From Apostichopus japonicus (Eukaryota; Echinodermata; Holothuroidea; Aspidochirotida; Stichopodidae): 64,000 nucleotides of DNA. Numbering within the stretch: position 1 is the first letter of the stretch; the number at the start of each line of letters is the position of its first letter. Under the pieces are notes generated by a model. The model saw only the letters and a program-made list of their open reading frames with translations. It was not told the DNA's origin and made no database searches. Shown here in pieces: positions 25,438-38,900 of the stretch. The stretch lies in contig NC_092583.1 in assembly GCF_037975245.1 (NCBI RefSeq), positions 8,198,764 to 8,262,763 on the forward strand, in the 5' to 3' direction. The position numbers and the translations under genes were made by a program.

Positions 25438-27887
25438 CGTTTAGTGCAACGAAGTCATCGAAACCTCAATGCATTTTACATTCTGGTTACTAGATGAATT
25501 TCTTCAGATTTTTTTCCCTGCGATTCCATTCTGCAGATTCTTGCAAAGAAACAACTTTGAAACAATACAGGATCACAGTTTTCGAGGCCTCGGTAGACTG
25601 CTGTTGTTGTAAGTACCAATAAATATATGCGTGTGTGCGCGTGTGTGCGTGTGCATGTGTGTGTGTGTGAAAAGTTGAATTCAACATTAATATTTGCTCT
25701 TCTCATTTTCAGAGACTTAAGTGAAAATAGATTGCAATCTTTACCAACGAATATATTTGCAGATCTCTCGTCGCTTGAAGATTTGTAAGTATAGTAACTG
25801 CACTCGGTAACGTCTCAGTTATTCTAATCTAAGTTTAATTACATATTTACTTGCATTTGCTGACTATTGGTGGAAGAAAGAAAGTTGGGATTTGAAAGGC
25901 AAATTAAACGTAAACAAGCAAAGAGTAACACCCAAAAAACACAGCATATATCAATTTATATACAGGCGCGTATCCAGGTAAGGAAAAGAGGAGAGAAAAA
26001 AATGAGAAGAAAAAAGGGAAAAGGAGGGGGAAAAAAGAAAAGAAGGAGAGGAAGGAAGGCAAAGAAAAAGAAAAAAAAGAGAAAAAGGAGAAAAGGGGGG
26101 AGTAGAAGATAGCCAAGACCTCGGGAAGAGAAAGAGGAACAGTCATAGTTAAAGCGCTGATCCCTACTATATACACAGGGTAGCCAGTGACAGATCAATG
26201 ATTACGGAAGGGGTGTGCGCCTTACCCTACCCCTTACACCGACAACTCCATTTTTGATGTTTCCATTTTTCCTCTCTCACTAATGTATCTTTATAAATAC
26301 TATATATGGTCTATCATAACGCGTGTGTGTGTGTATGGACGCCTTAAACAATTGTACAATTGTGCTATATGGAACCAACTGTGGCTGGTCGTGAACTCGA
26401 CCGAGTCGTCGGGGAACATGACGCATTTCGGGAAGGGGCGACCGCCCCCCCCCCCGAGCAAATTTTCTTTATGACATCGCTAGTAATTTCAAAATAGACA
26501 ATGCTTAGATGCAACTTACAAGGCCTGGGAAGTGTCATTTCCAGCGATCTGGGAGGCATTTTCGGCCAAAAATGTTATTGTACGCTTCGCGCCAACTCGT
26601 GGTGGCGCTTCGCTTAGATAGTTTGCCTACAGGCTTCGCCCCTCCCTTGGCAATTACTCGCTACACGCCTTTTCGAATTTGTAAAGCAAAGAGCAGATAT
26701 AACATCATATCAGTGAGCCTTGAAATGCATGTTCCAGGATGAACAGCCCCAAAAACTGTCTATGTGTGTAGTCAAAGGCGTAGGAGCCCAAATGGATTTG
26801 GGGGTTGTAATGACTTGCCCCCCCAAAAACCGACATTTTTCGCGCGCTTCGCGCGCGTTCAACATAACGATGCCAATATCATATAAGCAAGCATCGGTCA
26901 TTACATCGCATGCCATCGTTTACCGTATACGATCCGTGAAAGTTGCACAGTATACCGCCGGATGCTAATGTAAACAACCAAATGTCTTATGTAGATGGAG
27001 AAAAGGCATACAAATCCATTTATGTCAAAACTCTCTTTTACAGTAGTAATATCGGCCAAGCTTAGAACTTTATTTTAATTACCAAGGAGATCATTTTTAA
27101 GCTATTCATTGCTATTTATTTTTCTTTCAGTAGGTGCCAGAAAAAAAATGGGGAAAATTTGGTTGCGGGGGGGAGGGGGCTGCAGCCCCCGCCTCCTACG
27201 GGACCTACGCCTATGTGTGTAGTGCTCGGTTTCGATATACCTGATATCGGAAATATATGCTATTTTTCATTTCCTTCAACGCAGTTTTATAATAGCCATT
27301 AAAAGAGGTTTTAATATTTGTACACCAATAAATTAACTGTGTCTGAATTTTCGAAAATTTCCTCACCAACATTCTTCATCATACTTTCCTCTACTCGTGC
27401 AATTTTGACCTGTCTGTTAGGGGTTGAAGGAGGTTTTCCTATATTGGTTGTCCATAGATTGAATTTTGTGCAACATTATGGGTATGTTCTAAAGTTATTT
27501 TATTTGCGAGAAATGTGAATTTTCAAATTCTCAACAAATAATGGGCTTAAAACCTTGAAAGGTGGGGCTTTCGGATATTGTGGGCCGTGACGTAGAATCA
27601 CCTACAAAAGCAATGATCCATAGGACATGCAATGAGGTCGAACGTGATGTGTGACTGGTGACAATCTTCAAAAAGGTTATGGATGGAAAAAAAAACTTTT
27701 GGGAAATACTGCGGTTCTCAGGCAAAAGTGTACATCTGGTTGGTCATTTTCAAGCCCGAGAAGATTTCCGGTGATCTGGAGGGTATCAAAACCAGAAAAT
27801 TCCTTGTACGCTCCGCGCCAGCCAATGGTGGCGCTCCGCTTAGATAGTAATTCGAGCCCCCCGGGTTAGAAAATCCTGGATACGCGC

Positions 27888-27951
<64 letters not shown>

Positions 27952-27962
27952 TATAATATAAA

Positions 27963-28015
<53 letters not shown>

Positions 28016-28026
28016 TATAATATAAA

Positions 28027-28080
<54 letters not shown>

Positions 28081-30679
28081 GTCAAACGGTGCATTCTGAG
28101 GTATTTGATTTGTAGACCAGATATTACCTTTACGATAATGTATAACCAATTGTTTTGCTATTAACCTTTTGAATGTGGTTGTGAGGCTGAAGGGTGGGGA
28201 AAAGAGGGCGGGGGGAAGGATGACCCTTAACTTGTAAACAACTGTTAAAAGGAAATGAATTTACAGTTCTACAATAATATACACGTGATAAAGACAAGAA
28301 CATCTCAACTTTCATTTAATTAGTTAAAATATTCATGGATGTGAAGATGAATATATGTTCTCTTTATCACAGGGATCTAAGTCTCAATGAACTCAAAGTG
28401 GTATCTAAGAGTTGGTTTGGAGGCCTCACATCACTCGGGATGTTGTAAGTCTAACCAATTGATTGAAGTAACATCCACCCCTCTGAAAATTCAAGTGATA
28501 TGCTCTAGAACTGCACATGTAAAGTTTTAACTGATACATTTCAATTGACGTAATAGATTCTTAAGAAGACTGGGCTGGGATATATTAATACAAAATACAT
28601 ATTTCACCGATGTAACCCATGTAACAATAATTCTTGCCACGATAAAGTCTTTAAATAAGTTGTTTTAATAGTGCCCTCTTCACTTCTCTTTCCGCAGAAG
28701 TCTTCAAAGGAACAAAATAAAGTTGCTGGACAAAGGGAATTTTGGAGGACTTTCAAAATTGATATACCTGTAGGTATATATGTATATATAAATATATATA
28801 TATATACATTTTATATATATTATATATATATACATATATATATACATATATATATAATACATATATATAATATAAATATATATATATATTATATGTATGG
28901 TCAACTCCATGGTGACTCGCGTGACATTTTTACTAAAATTCCTCTCAATTTGATATCATTAAACAAATAAAAAAATTACATGGGAGAAAAGCATTCATGT
29001 AGTCAGTGCTTACAACAGTAGACAAAAAAATATTTATACCCCAAGTATTGGGGGTGAAATTGGCGAAACACTAAACGTGACTCGCGTGACAGTTACTATT
29101 AGCAAAAATCAGAATGCACACATAAATGTTCGATTTCTTATGTCTTATTAAAAAATTTCCAATCACTTTTTATAATCATACCGAAGTTGCAAAAAACCTC
29201 TACCTCAATTGCTATGCAACTTTGAAAAAATGTAGTAACGCATGAAAATAACGATGAAGATGTATTGTGACTCGCGTGACAAGAAAACGTGACTCGCGTG
29301 ACAAGTTCACTTTTCGGATAGTTCTAGACCAAATGCAGTAGTGAATCGAAGGTATAGATCTTGCATAGTGAAATATAACATTCATTGGTCTAGAAAGTGT
29401 TCAAAAGGTACTTCCCTTGGGAATGTCAAGATGATATTAATGTCCCCGAGTTACCTTCATGACTGCAGACAGTAGGTAATATACTGTACGGGTAGTACAG
29501 TTGTTCAGGCAATATATCTTGTCAATTAATACTTACAACAATATTTAGTCTGTTGAAGTCTCTCATTTGAAAGTTATAGAAGAAACAGATCTATCAAAAT
29601 GTGATTAAAATTACCATTCTCATTTGTCATATTTGAATAAACCAAAAGTGTAATATTTGAGAAGATACATCCGCTCATAGGATTTTGGGAATGATTGGGC
29701 AGTTAAAACCTTAAGGTTGTCAAGTCAAAGCACATGGCATTGCCAGATACAAATATAGATTATGTTTTTGTATATTACTAAAAAATCAATGACATGTGCT
29801 AACTTTCCAAATGTGGTGATAAAATAGGCATTATATTGCGAAAAAATATTCATGATATTAAATTCTGATATTTCAAATGAAATTATTATAATTAGACTAG
29901 TTGCATTATGTGTGCCCATATTATTCAAGTTGCCTAATTAAAGGGGAATGCATATATGATATCTTTAATCAGTGATTCATTCATCAAACTATAACATCCC
30001 TGTAATTTTCACACAGTAAATAGGTAGAAACACTATCTTGATTTGACGTGACTCGCGTGACGTGACTCGCGTGACATTCGTAAAGGGTGATTTTCTGCAA
30101 AATTTGAATATCTTCTGAAAAGGAAAATTCAGTAATCCTTTTGGTATCTATGTGAAGACTTGATATTCATTATTTGGAGTAAAACTTTCGTGCAGGCAAG
30201 GAGAAAAAACAAAAACAGTAAATTTTGTGACTCACGTGACAGTAAATCGAGGGTGTTTAATGTTTTCAATCTACCACTGTTGTCTAATGCCTTGATATCA
30301 AAATAAAATTGGAAGCTATTAAGTGAGCACTATACTATAGCAAATATAATTAGTCCAAAACACAGTAAATAGATAGAAACACTATCTTGAATTGACGTGA
30401 CTCGCGTGAGGGACTCGCGTGACATTCGTAAAGAGTGATTTTCCGCAAAATTTGAATATCTTCTGGAAAGGAAAATTCAGTAATCCTTTTGGTATCTATG
30501 TGAAGACTTGATATTCATTATTTGGAGTAAAACTATTGTGCAGGCAAGGAGAAGAAAAAAAACAGTAAATTTTGTGACTCGCGTGACAGTAAATCGAGGG
30601 TGTTTTCAATTCACCACTATTGTCTAATGCCTTGATGTCAAAAAAAAATTGAAGCTATTAAGTGAGCACTATGCTAAAG

Positions 30680-30733
<54 letters not shown>

Positions 30734-32850
30734 AACTCAATATATACAAACTCAATATAAATACAAACTCCTAGATTCTGATCCTACTCAAGAAATCACA
30801 CAAAACGTGAAAAGAGTCATCCAAAAGATAGTCTCTAACGGTTCCATTGACCGCAAGTTAGGCCAAAACCTCATGGAAAACGACCCAAAACCTGATCGCT
30901 TTTATTTTCTGCCTAAAATTCACAAAGAAGGCAATCCCGGGAGGCCCATAATATCGGGTAATGGCACAGCGACTGAAAAAATTTCCAAATTCGTGGATCT
31001 CCTCATCCAACCTCTCGTTTCGGCCCTACCGTCCTATGTGCAGGACACTACGGATTTCATCCGGAAAATTGGGGAAATAAAAAATCTTCCCTTATCTTCT
31101 CTGTTAGTTACCTTGGATGTGTCTTCGTTATACACAAATATCCCTAACGAAGAGGGCATTTCGGCCTGCACAAAAGCATTCAAACCGAAACGTGGCAAAA
31201 CCCCCACGAAGAAAGAATTGGCCGAATTAATGCAACTTATCTTGACCAACAATAATCTGGTATTTGGCAACAAACACTACCTCCAAATTCATGGCACCGC
31301 AATGGGTACCAAAATGGCACCGTCTTTTGCCAACATCTTTATGGGAAACCTCGAGAAAGAATTTTTATCTCGACAAAACTTGAAACCACACACGTGGTAA
31401 CGTTACATTGACGATATCTTTATGATATGGACCCATGGCGAGGCAAATCTAAAACTCTTCATTGATGACATAAACTCGTTTCATCACACTATCAAATTCA
31501 CTGCTGATTTTTCTGGACTTGGCGTTCACTTTCTGGACACCACCGTGACCCTACAAAATGGTTCACTCAAAACAGACTTGTTCAATAAACCCACGAACAA
31601 GCACAACTACCTCTTACCAAGCAGTTGCCATCCACGTCACTGTACCAGAAATATTCCGTACAGTCAAGCGTTGCGCATTCGACGCATTTGCTCCTCTGAA
31701 GTCGATTTTGATTCACGCACTAAAGAACTGTCACAACACCTCCTAAACAGACAGTATTTTCGGGGTACTATTGAAAATGCCATCAAAAAGGCTAAAAGCA
31801 AACCCCGTACCGAAACATTGACGTACAAAACTCGTCAAACCAGTTCCAAAAGGGTACCATTGGTTACTGAATTCCACCCTGGTCTCCCACCACTGGCTAA
31901 TATCATTCAGAAGAATTTTCACCTACTTCAAGGCACCGAACGCCTGAAATCAGTATTCCCAGAATTACCTGTCATCGCTTTTAAAAGACCCAGCAACCTA
32001 CGGGATATCTTAGTTCGGGCATCCTTTCGGGATGACACCCCATTAGGGGAAAGCAAAACAGAAACTACAGGATCATCGCCCTGTACACAAAATTGCAAAA
32101 CGTGCTTACTTGTCGATTCGACCGGGGCCTTTCAGAGCAACCAAACCAAACGCACGTTCCAAATTCGGAACAAAATTAACTGCATATCCAAAAATGTCAT
32201 TTACCTCATCTACTGCAATATTTGTAACTTACAATACATTGGAGAGTCAAAAAACACTCTTAGAATGCGAATGACACAACATAGATCGGCGATCAAAACA
32301 AAAAAGATCTACCAACCTGTTGCAAATCACTTCAATCTCCAAAATCATTCAATTGAGAATTTGCGTGTTATTGCCATTGACCAGAACGATTCTTGGACAG
32401 ATAAATCTAGGAAAGCGAAAGAAAATTTCTGGGAACTAAACCTAAAGACCACGGCACCATTCGGTTTAAACATCAGAAACGATTTGCCGTCCCAGATAAA
32501 CCAAAACAATTCCTTTACAATTACGACGGAATCGGATTAAAATAATCCGACGCGGATTAAAATAATCCGAATTTCTAAAACTTCTGCTCAATTCAGCAGA
32601 AATCAGTAAGTCGCTTTGCCTTTACAACCATGCCGACATCTCCTCCATAAAACAGTTTCAATTCCTGCTACTCCTTGTCACTTTCGGTGATCATGCACTG
32701 AAGAAGAGCTAGTTTTGCTCGAAAGCTCTGCAAAAACCAAACATTGGCTGTTTTACTTCCAATCACCTACCTAATTCAATTATTGTATCTCACTCGAGAT
32801 CCAGCCTTTCTCTAAATGCAGCATAGTTGTTTAACAGTTTTTCCGTTATT

Positions 32851-32939
<89 letters not shown>

Positions 32940-35900
32940 ATTCTATATTGCCATCTGAAAAATAAAAGTGAATCAATATTTTCATTAGACAACATTAATA
33001 CGTATATGTTTCCTTTTCTTGGATTTAAAAGTCTAATTATTGACCACAAATCAGTGCTTTTCTTGAATCCCAAGCAAGAATACTGAGGGGTTCTGTTTAA
33101 TGTACCTTATTCCAATTCTTTCTAGTGATTTGTACTTGAACGAAATCAGAACCTTACCAAACGGAGTTTTTGACGGGTTGCGTTCACTTCAAGGGCTGTG
33201 AGTATTGTAACTAGGTTTTTTTTTAACATTCCACACAAATATAATTTTCCTGAGATCCTAAATTTGGCCAATTCTACTGTATACAAACGAAAAGAAGAAT
33301 AACTGATCTTGAGTTTGGAAATTTCAACACGAGCGGCTTTTGTTAAAGTTCCATTCGATCTCAGGGTACAGTAATTTTACGCACGAAATATTTTATGTAT
33401 AAAACTCTACACAAAGGCCTAACAAACCGAATAAAGCTTATAGCATGAGGAAAGATTGAAATTATTTTACTAGTCGTCATCGAGTAATATCGCTATTTTG
33501 TCGCAACTTAGTAAAGATCTTTCTCTATACACAAATAGCAAAAAAGAAAGCTTATGGTATACTTGGTTTTCTTTCAATAAGACACAATGCAATTCACATA
33601 TAAACAATGTACAGTTTTCAATTACTTTCAGTGATTTAAGTGGTAACAAACTACAAACTTTACCAACGAAGCTGTTTGCAGATATTTCTTCCCTCAGGGT
33701 TTTGTAAGTATTTAGTGCTAGTATCAGTGACAGTCTATAACAGTCTATAATTAATCTACATCTCTGAAGAGCATTAACCTTGCAGAACTCTTATCAGATG
33801 GTTAATTTTATTTTATTAACTTGAGAATGATCCATCATAATTGAAGTCAACAGTATATGTTACTTTTGCAGAGGTAAATAAAACGTATTTCTCCAGAAAA
33901 TCCGCGAGACAGACATTGTGAAAGGATTCTTCTTCTTATGCAAGATGAATAATTTATGTATAAAGACAATTTAGTGCCGAGAAACAACGGTATTTCAAAA
34001 TGATAATGTAGTCTTAAGAGACTACCCTTCAAATGTTATTTTCTCGTTTACATTATTGTCGTTCTTTTAACATGTTGTAAATTGTCACTGCATACAAATA
34101 TACCTTAATACATGCTAATGTTTTAGAATAGTATTAACATTTGTTTCTCAATATATGGAAGTTAGTAGAAAGAACCAAATATTTCTTACGAAAAGTGAGA
34201 GTGATCAATTACTTTCACAAACAAACATATACAAAGTAGCCTATGTGATTACTTTGCATACCATATGCTGCAGTATAGTATATATATAACCTTGTCCTTA
34301 TTTCATCCCGCATGTAGGTATCTTCATAACAATTCGATTTCGTCACTTCCGACTGACTGTTTCTATGGGCTATCCAATCTTACCAAACTGTATGTGTTAT
34401 TTTTTTAAATAATTTTCTTACCTTAAAATGCCACCTACATACTATTGATTGACACCTTGTCGCGGTGTAAGATAATGGTGTTGTTCAACATGTGAACAAT
34501 ATCGGAAGCATCTATATCTTTCAAATCACCGTACTGCACCGTATATTCTTTAGTACAAATCTCCTTTTTCTTCTATGGTTGTCATTAAAAGAATCTATGC
34601 AGGGAGGGGAAGGGGGCGGGCTAAAACTAGTAGCGGTACTGGGGTATGTGAATCGTAATTGTGGGGACAAACCAAAGATTCTTTGCGTATTCTGCTCTAA
34701 ACATGCCCCATTTTGCCCATGTTACCCCACGCCCCCGTTTTCGGAACCCGTGGTTATCAGCACAATGGTAGACAAATGATAGTCTCAGAATGCTAAGGGC
34801 TGGTGTTGCGTAAGGAGAACTGTTCCATAAAACGTGAAGCGTCTGAACAATTGTGGGATACTAGATATCCTCATACAAATATTCACATCTTCCAGTTGCT
34901 TGGAGCAGGAAACCATCTCATAAAAGTTCTAATTTATTGACAACATGTTTATGTAGAACGAACAATTCCTCCACTATAGTGTTAATCAATTACAACATTC
35001 AATGTCATCGTCTACCTGCAGGTGAGAGAAGTTTCTACTCAATTACTCAAACACACTCAACAAAGGAGGCAATGCATTCGTTTTTTTGTTACTTCATTAT
35101 GAAACAGGCCATCTTTCTAATTTATTTTACATACAACCCCGCCCCCTCTCAACAAATAGATTGAGAATCCACAAGAACAAAAAAGTTGCTATGCTGCACA
35201 GGCGCGTAGCCAAAGAGGAGCGAAGGGGCGACCGTCACCCCCCCCCCCCCCCCTTGAGCATTTTTTTTTTTTGTATTTTTTTTATGATATCGCTAGTAAT
35301 TTCGAAATAGAAAATGCTAAGATGCAACTTACAAGGCCTGGGAAGTGCCAATTCCAGCAATCTGGGAGGCAGTTTCGGCCAAATTGTTCTTGGACGCTTC
35401 CCGCCAACTTATGGTGGCGCTACGCTTACATAGTTTGCTTACAGGCTTAGCCCCTCCCTTGGCAAATTCCTCGCTACGCCCCTGATGCTGCACCGTAAAA
35501 TACATTTTCCTGAAACACGGCGAATTTTGAAGCTGTTTTGAAATCCTAACGTTTTACTTTCTCTGTGATGTATGTTTGTCTTATTTTTTCAATATTTTCA
35601 GTAAACTTAATATTAATGAACTACAAAGCATTCCAGCGCAACTTTTTAGAGGTTTGAATCATCTTAAAAAATTGTAAGTATACAATTTATCCATAATATA
35701 TTATATCAGAACTTATATCAGAAAGTTTTGCTTCACATTTTAAAAATAAAGCAGAATAACGGTATAGTAAGCTATGGCCTGTTTCGACTCTATATAACTC
35801 CAATTTTATTATTCTTTATATAACAGTTGTCGTTTTTTAAATGTTATTAAAGCACGATATAACATTGTAAGCCAATAAAAGAATACTATTACATTGCTCT

Positions 35901-38900
35901 ACTATACTATCGATGATTATAACTTAGATCAAAAGGACTCTACCTGATTTAAACTTGTAGGATTTCATACATTGTCGACTTTGACCTCGTTGACCTAAGA
36001 TCGTTGACAACTGATGGCATCTTCCGTTGCTATCAAAACACTATGATCATGTACTATAGTACTATGTCTTACTCATTGTAGTACAATTTAAGACTCACTG
36101 TTTAGTTAAATCACCAAAGTATTATAATCCTCTAATTACTCTTTTTAATCTCGTACGCAGGTTTCTTAATAACAACAAGATACGTTTTCTCCACGTTGGT
36201 AGTTTTGAAGGACTCTCGGGCCTAGATTTCCTGTACGTTAACACAGTGCTATGCCTATAGCATATTATACTTCTATTGTTCTAACAGGATCGTTCATTAT
36301 ATATTAACTCGAAGTGCGAAACACTTATTCTATGACTCATTTTATCCCATTCTTTCAAAAGAACAGTATTTCATGTCATCTACTGATATCAAGAAACAAG
36401 GGACTTTTGTTTCTTCTTGATGTACTTCCTTTATTGATTAGCCGTCTCAGATTTATTGGATAAATATAGAAGCAACTCCCTGGTTTAAGGATGTTCCGAC
36501 ATACTTTGCCTTTGAACTTAACTCCAAAAATGGTTTATCTAGATGATTCCAGTATTAAGCGAATTGGAAGGTTAAAATTGCAAAACAGAAGTCTTCCTAA
36601 ATTCATTTATCTTAACGAATTAATCTTTAAAATAATTTCACCTGAAATTTGGTCATTGAAAGTTTGATGCCATTTGACTACTGTGCATTTGAAACTAAAA
36701 AATATATATATATATTTTAAATTACAGCGATCTTGCCGACAACAATATATCCGAACTTGTGCCGGGTCTGTTCAATCAAACAGTCGGATACACACTTACG
36801 ACACTTTTCCTACAGAAAAACAATCTAAAGGTTATCCACCGAGAAGCTTTCTTTGGCCTAAATAAGTTACAATTCTTGTAAGTACTCAATTTCTTCCTTT
36901 ACCATCGACTATTTTAATAAACAGTTTAGGCCTTCTGTGTTTGCATCTTATGAAATGGATGTCTGTAAGAATATGTGCTCCTTTTGTTAATTGCAGAACA
37001 GAAATGATATATTCCAATATTTTCCTACGATAAAATAATCCTTCCTAAATCCCAAAGTTATAAGTAAACGGAATTAGTTACATATTGTTTGGCGTTCATG
37101 TTACCAGTCTTTCTATAGTCTTCACCGTTCATGTAAATATTGTTAAGTTGAATAGAGGTTCACGAATAGTACACTTTAGTAAAAATACGTTGTGTATTAA
37201 ATAAGTGGCATAAAATGAAGACACACATTTACCAGAAGTCATTGCTTGATTTTGTATTTTATACGGCATATATATTAACTATAATGTTGGTTGATTTGCA
37301 TTGCTTTGGCTAATTTTCTTTATAACAATAACGAGTTTACATATAATGTAACGTTTCTTTTCAGATGCTTGTATAGCAATCATATCGACACAATTGAGGA
37401 CAATGCATTTTCTCTGGCCGAGTTGCAGTACATGTAAGTACTGACATCATTGTAATAATCGTTCCTACAACACGTGATGTTTAAGTAATATATATGTGTT
37501 CAAATGTTAACTACATCGCTTTACCATTAGCACGGTGGGTAACTTAAAATTTTACTTTTACTTGCTTTTGAGAGGCTAGGTTAAGGCTAATAAAACAACA
37601 ACAAAACATACAACAAACAACAAACAACAAACAAACAAACAACCAACAAACCCTGATTGATTTTGTTTTCTACTACGGATGTTCATATTATAAAGTGAAA
37701 CACCACAATATAGTTGGTAAACAAATTAGCATAGGTGGATTAAGTTTTGTTTGTTTGTTTTTAATTCACTCAATACTAATACAATGTTTTACTAGTAATT
37801 AAATTGTTTCCAAAATGAGTTGCCTTGCTAGCATATCTAGCAGACATTCTTATCTATTATTATTTCCTTTTTTGTCATGCTGCTGTGTAGATATATGTTT
37901 CAAAACGACTTGACGAGCATAACTGGGAATCCCTTCGAAAGCAAAGTCTTGAAGCAATTGTAAGTAATTTCTACTCTATTGACATTATTAACAATAACTT
38001 CGAGCTCGATTTTCAATCAATGACCGTTCCGTTAATCAATCCACTGATATTGATTCTTTGTCTAAAATGTCTGTTTGGTAACAAGATCTTCCACATTTTA
38101 GGTTCTCAATATTACATTTCTTCAATCCCAGGCATATTTACCTCAACAAAATAAGTCAAATTGAAGATCGGTCTCTCATGGGGATACCCAATAAGACGAC
38201 AGTGTAAGTTTAACTTATGATAACCACAACGATATTTCTTCTCATAACTATGGATGTAAAATTGTCGATCAGCATTTTTACCTGTGAATGCTCAAAATTT
38301 GCTTTGTTTGTTTCCACATTCTCTTGTGAACATTTAATGAACTTATTGCCTATCGACCATTATCGATCATTTTCCTTCATAATCGATATTATCAATAATA
38401 TTGTGATGCGCACAGTCAGAGTCAAGTTGTCAATCATTGTACCATCCTTAATCATCGTTGTTTGAATCGTGAGTACAAAGGCCACTGTAAAATCACATTG
38501 AGATAATAGATAGGAAGTGTATCACTATTTATTTATCAAGCTCAGTGTGTACGACGAGAACATAATAATGTTCCACTCACGTCGAGTAAGGTGAATTAAC
38601 ACGGGCCCAGATAAATAAATAAATATTTGAAGTTTTCTTTTCTACAGTACAATTTGCTTACAATATGAAAAATATTTAATTTCCAGGTATCTCAGTTGTG
38701 ACTTCTTGCTTGTTTTACCGAAGAACTCAAAACACGACAAAATGTAAGTACTTATAATTATATATACTTTCTAACACAATAAAAGAAAATAGAACTGTTA
38801 CATAGGAAAGGCGCTTAACGTTAAACTTGGAGATGAGAAAAATATATATATCTAGATATGAGAACCATTCCCATTGAATTTATTCACCTTTTTTATCATT

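Larger units (their letters stand above)
30732..32851 (+). mobile_element. Penelope-like retroelement, 5'-truncated
   Basis: The body contains a reverse transcriptase and a C-terminal GIY-YIG-like endonuclease, the defining pair of canonical Penelope-like elements, followed by about 310 bp of 3' sequence. The N-terminal part of the protein is missing; the frame opens directly out of (AT)n. It lies sense-oriented in the intron between LRR exons 13 and 14, bounded by (AT)n at 30684-30731 and 32852-32937. Confidence 0.9.

Noticed and set aside
28912..30587. CRISPR array
   Set aside because: Repeats are short, irregularly spaced by 8 to about 750 bp, and in a eukaryotic intron; no cas genes.
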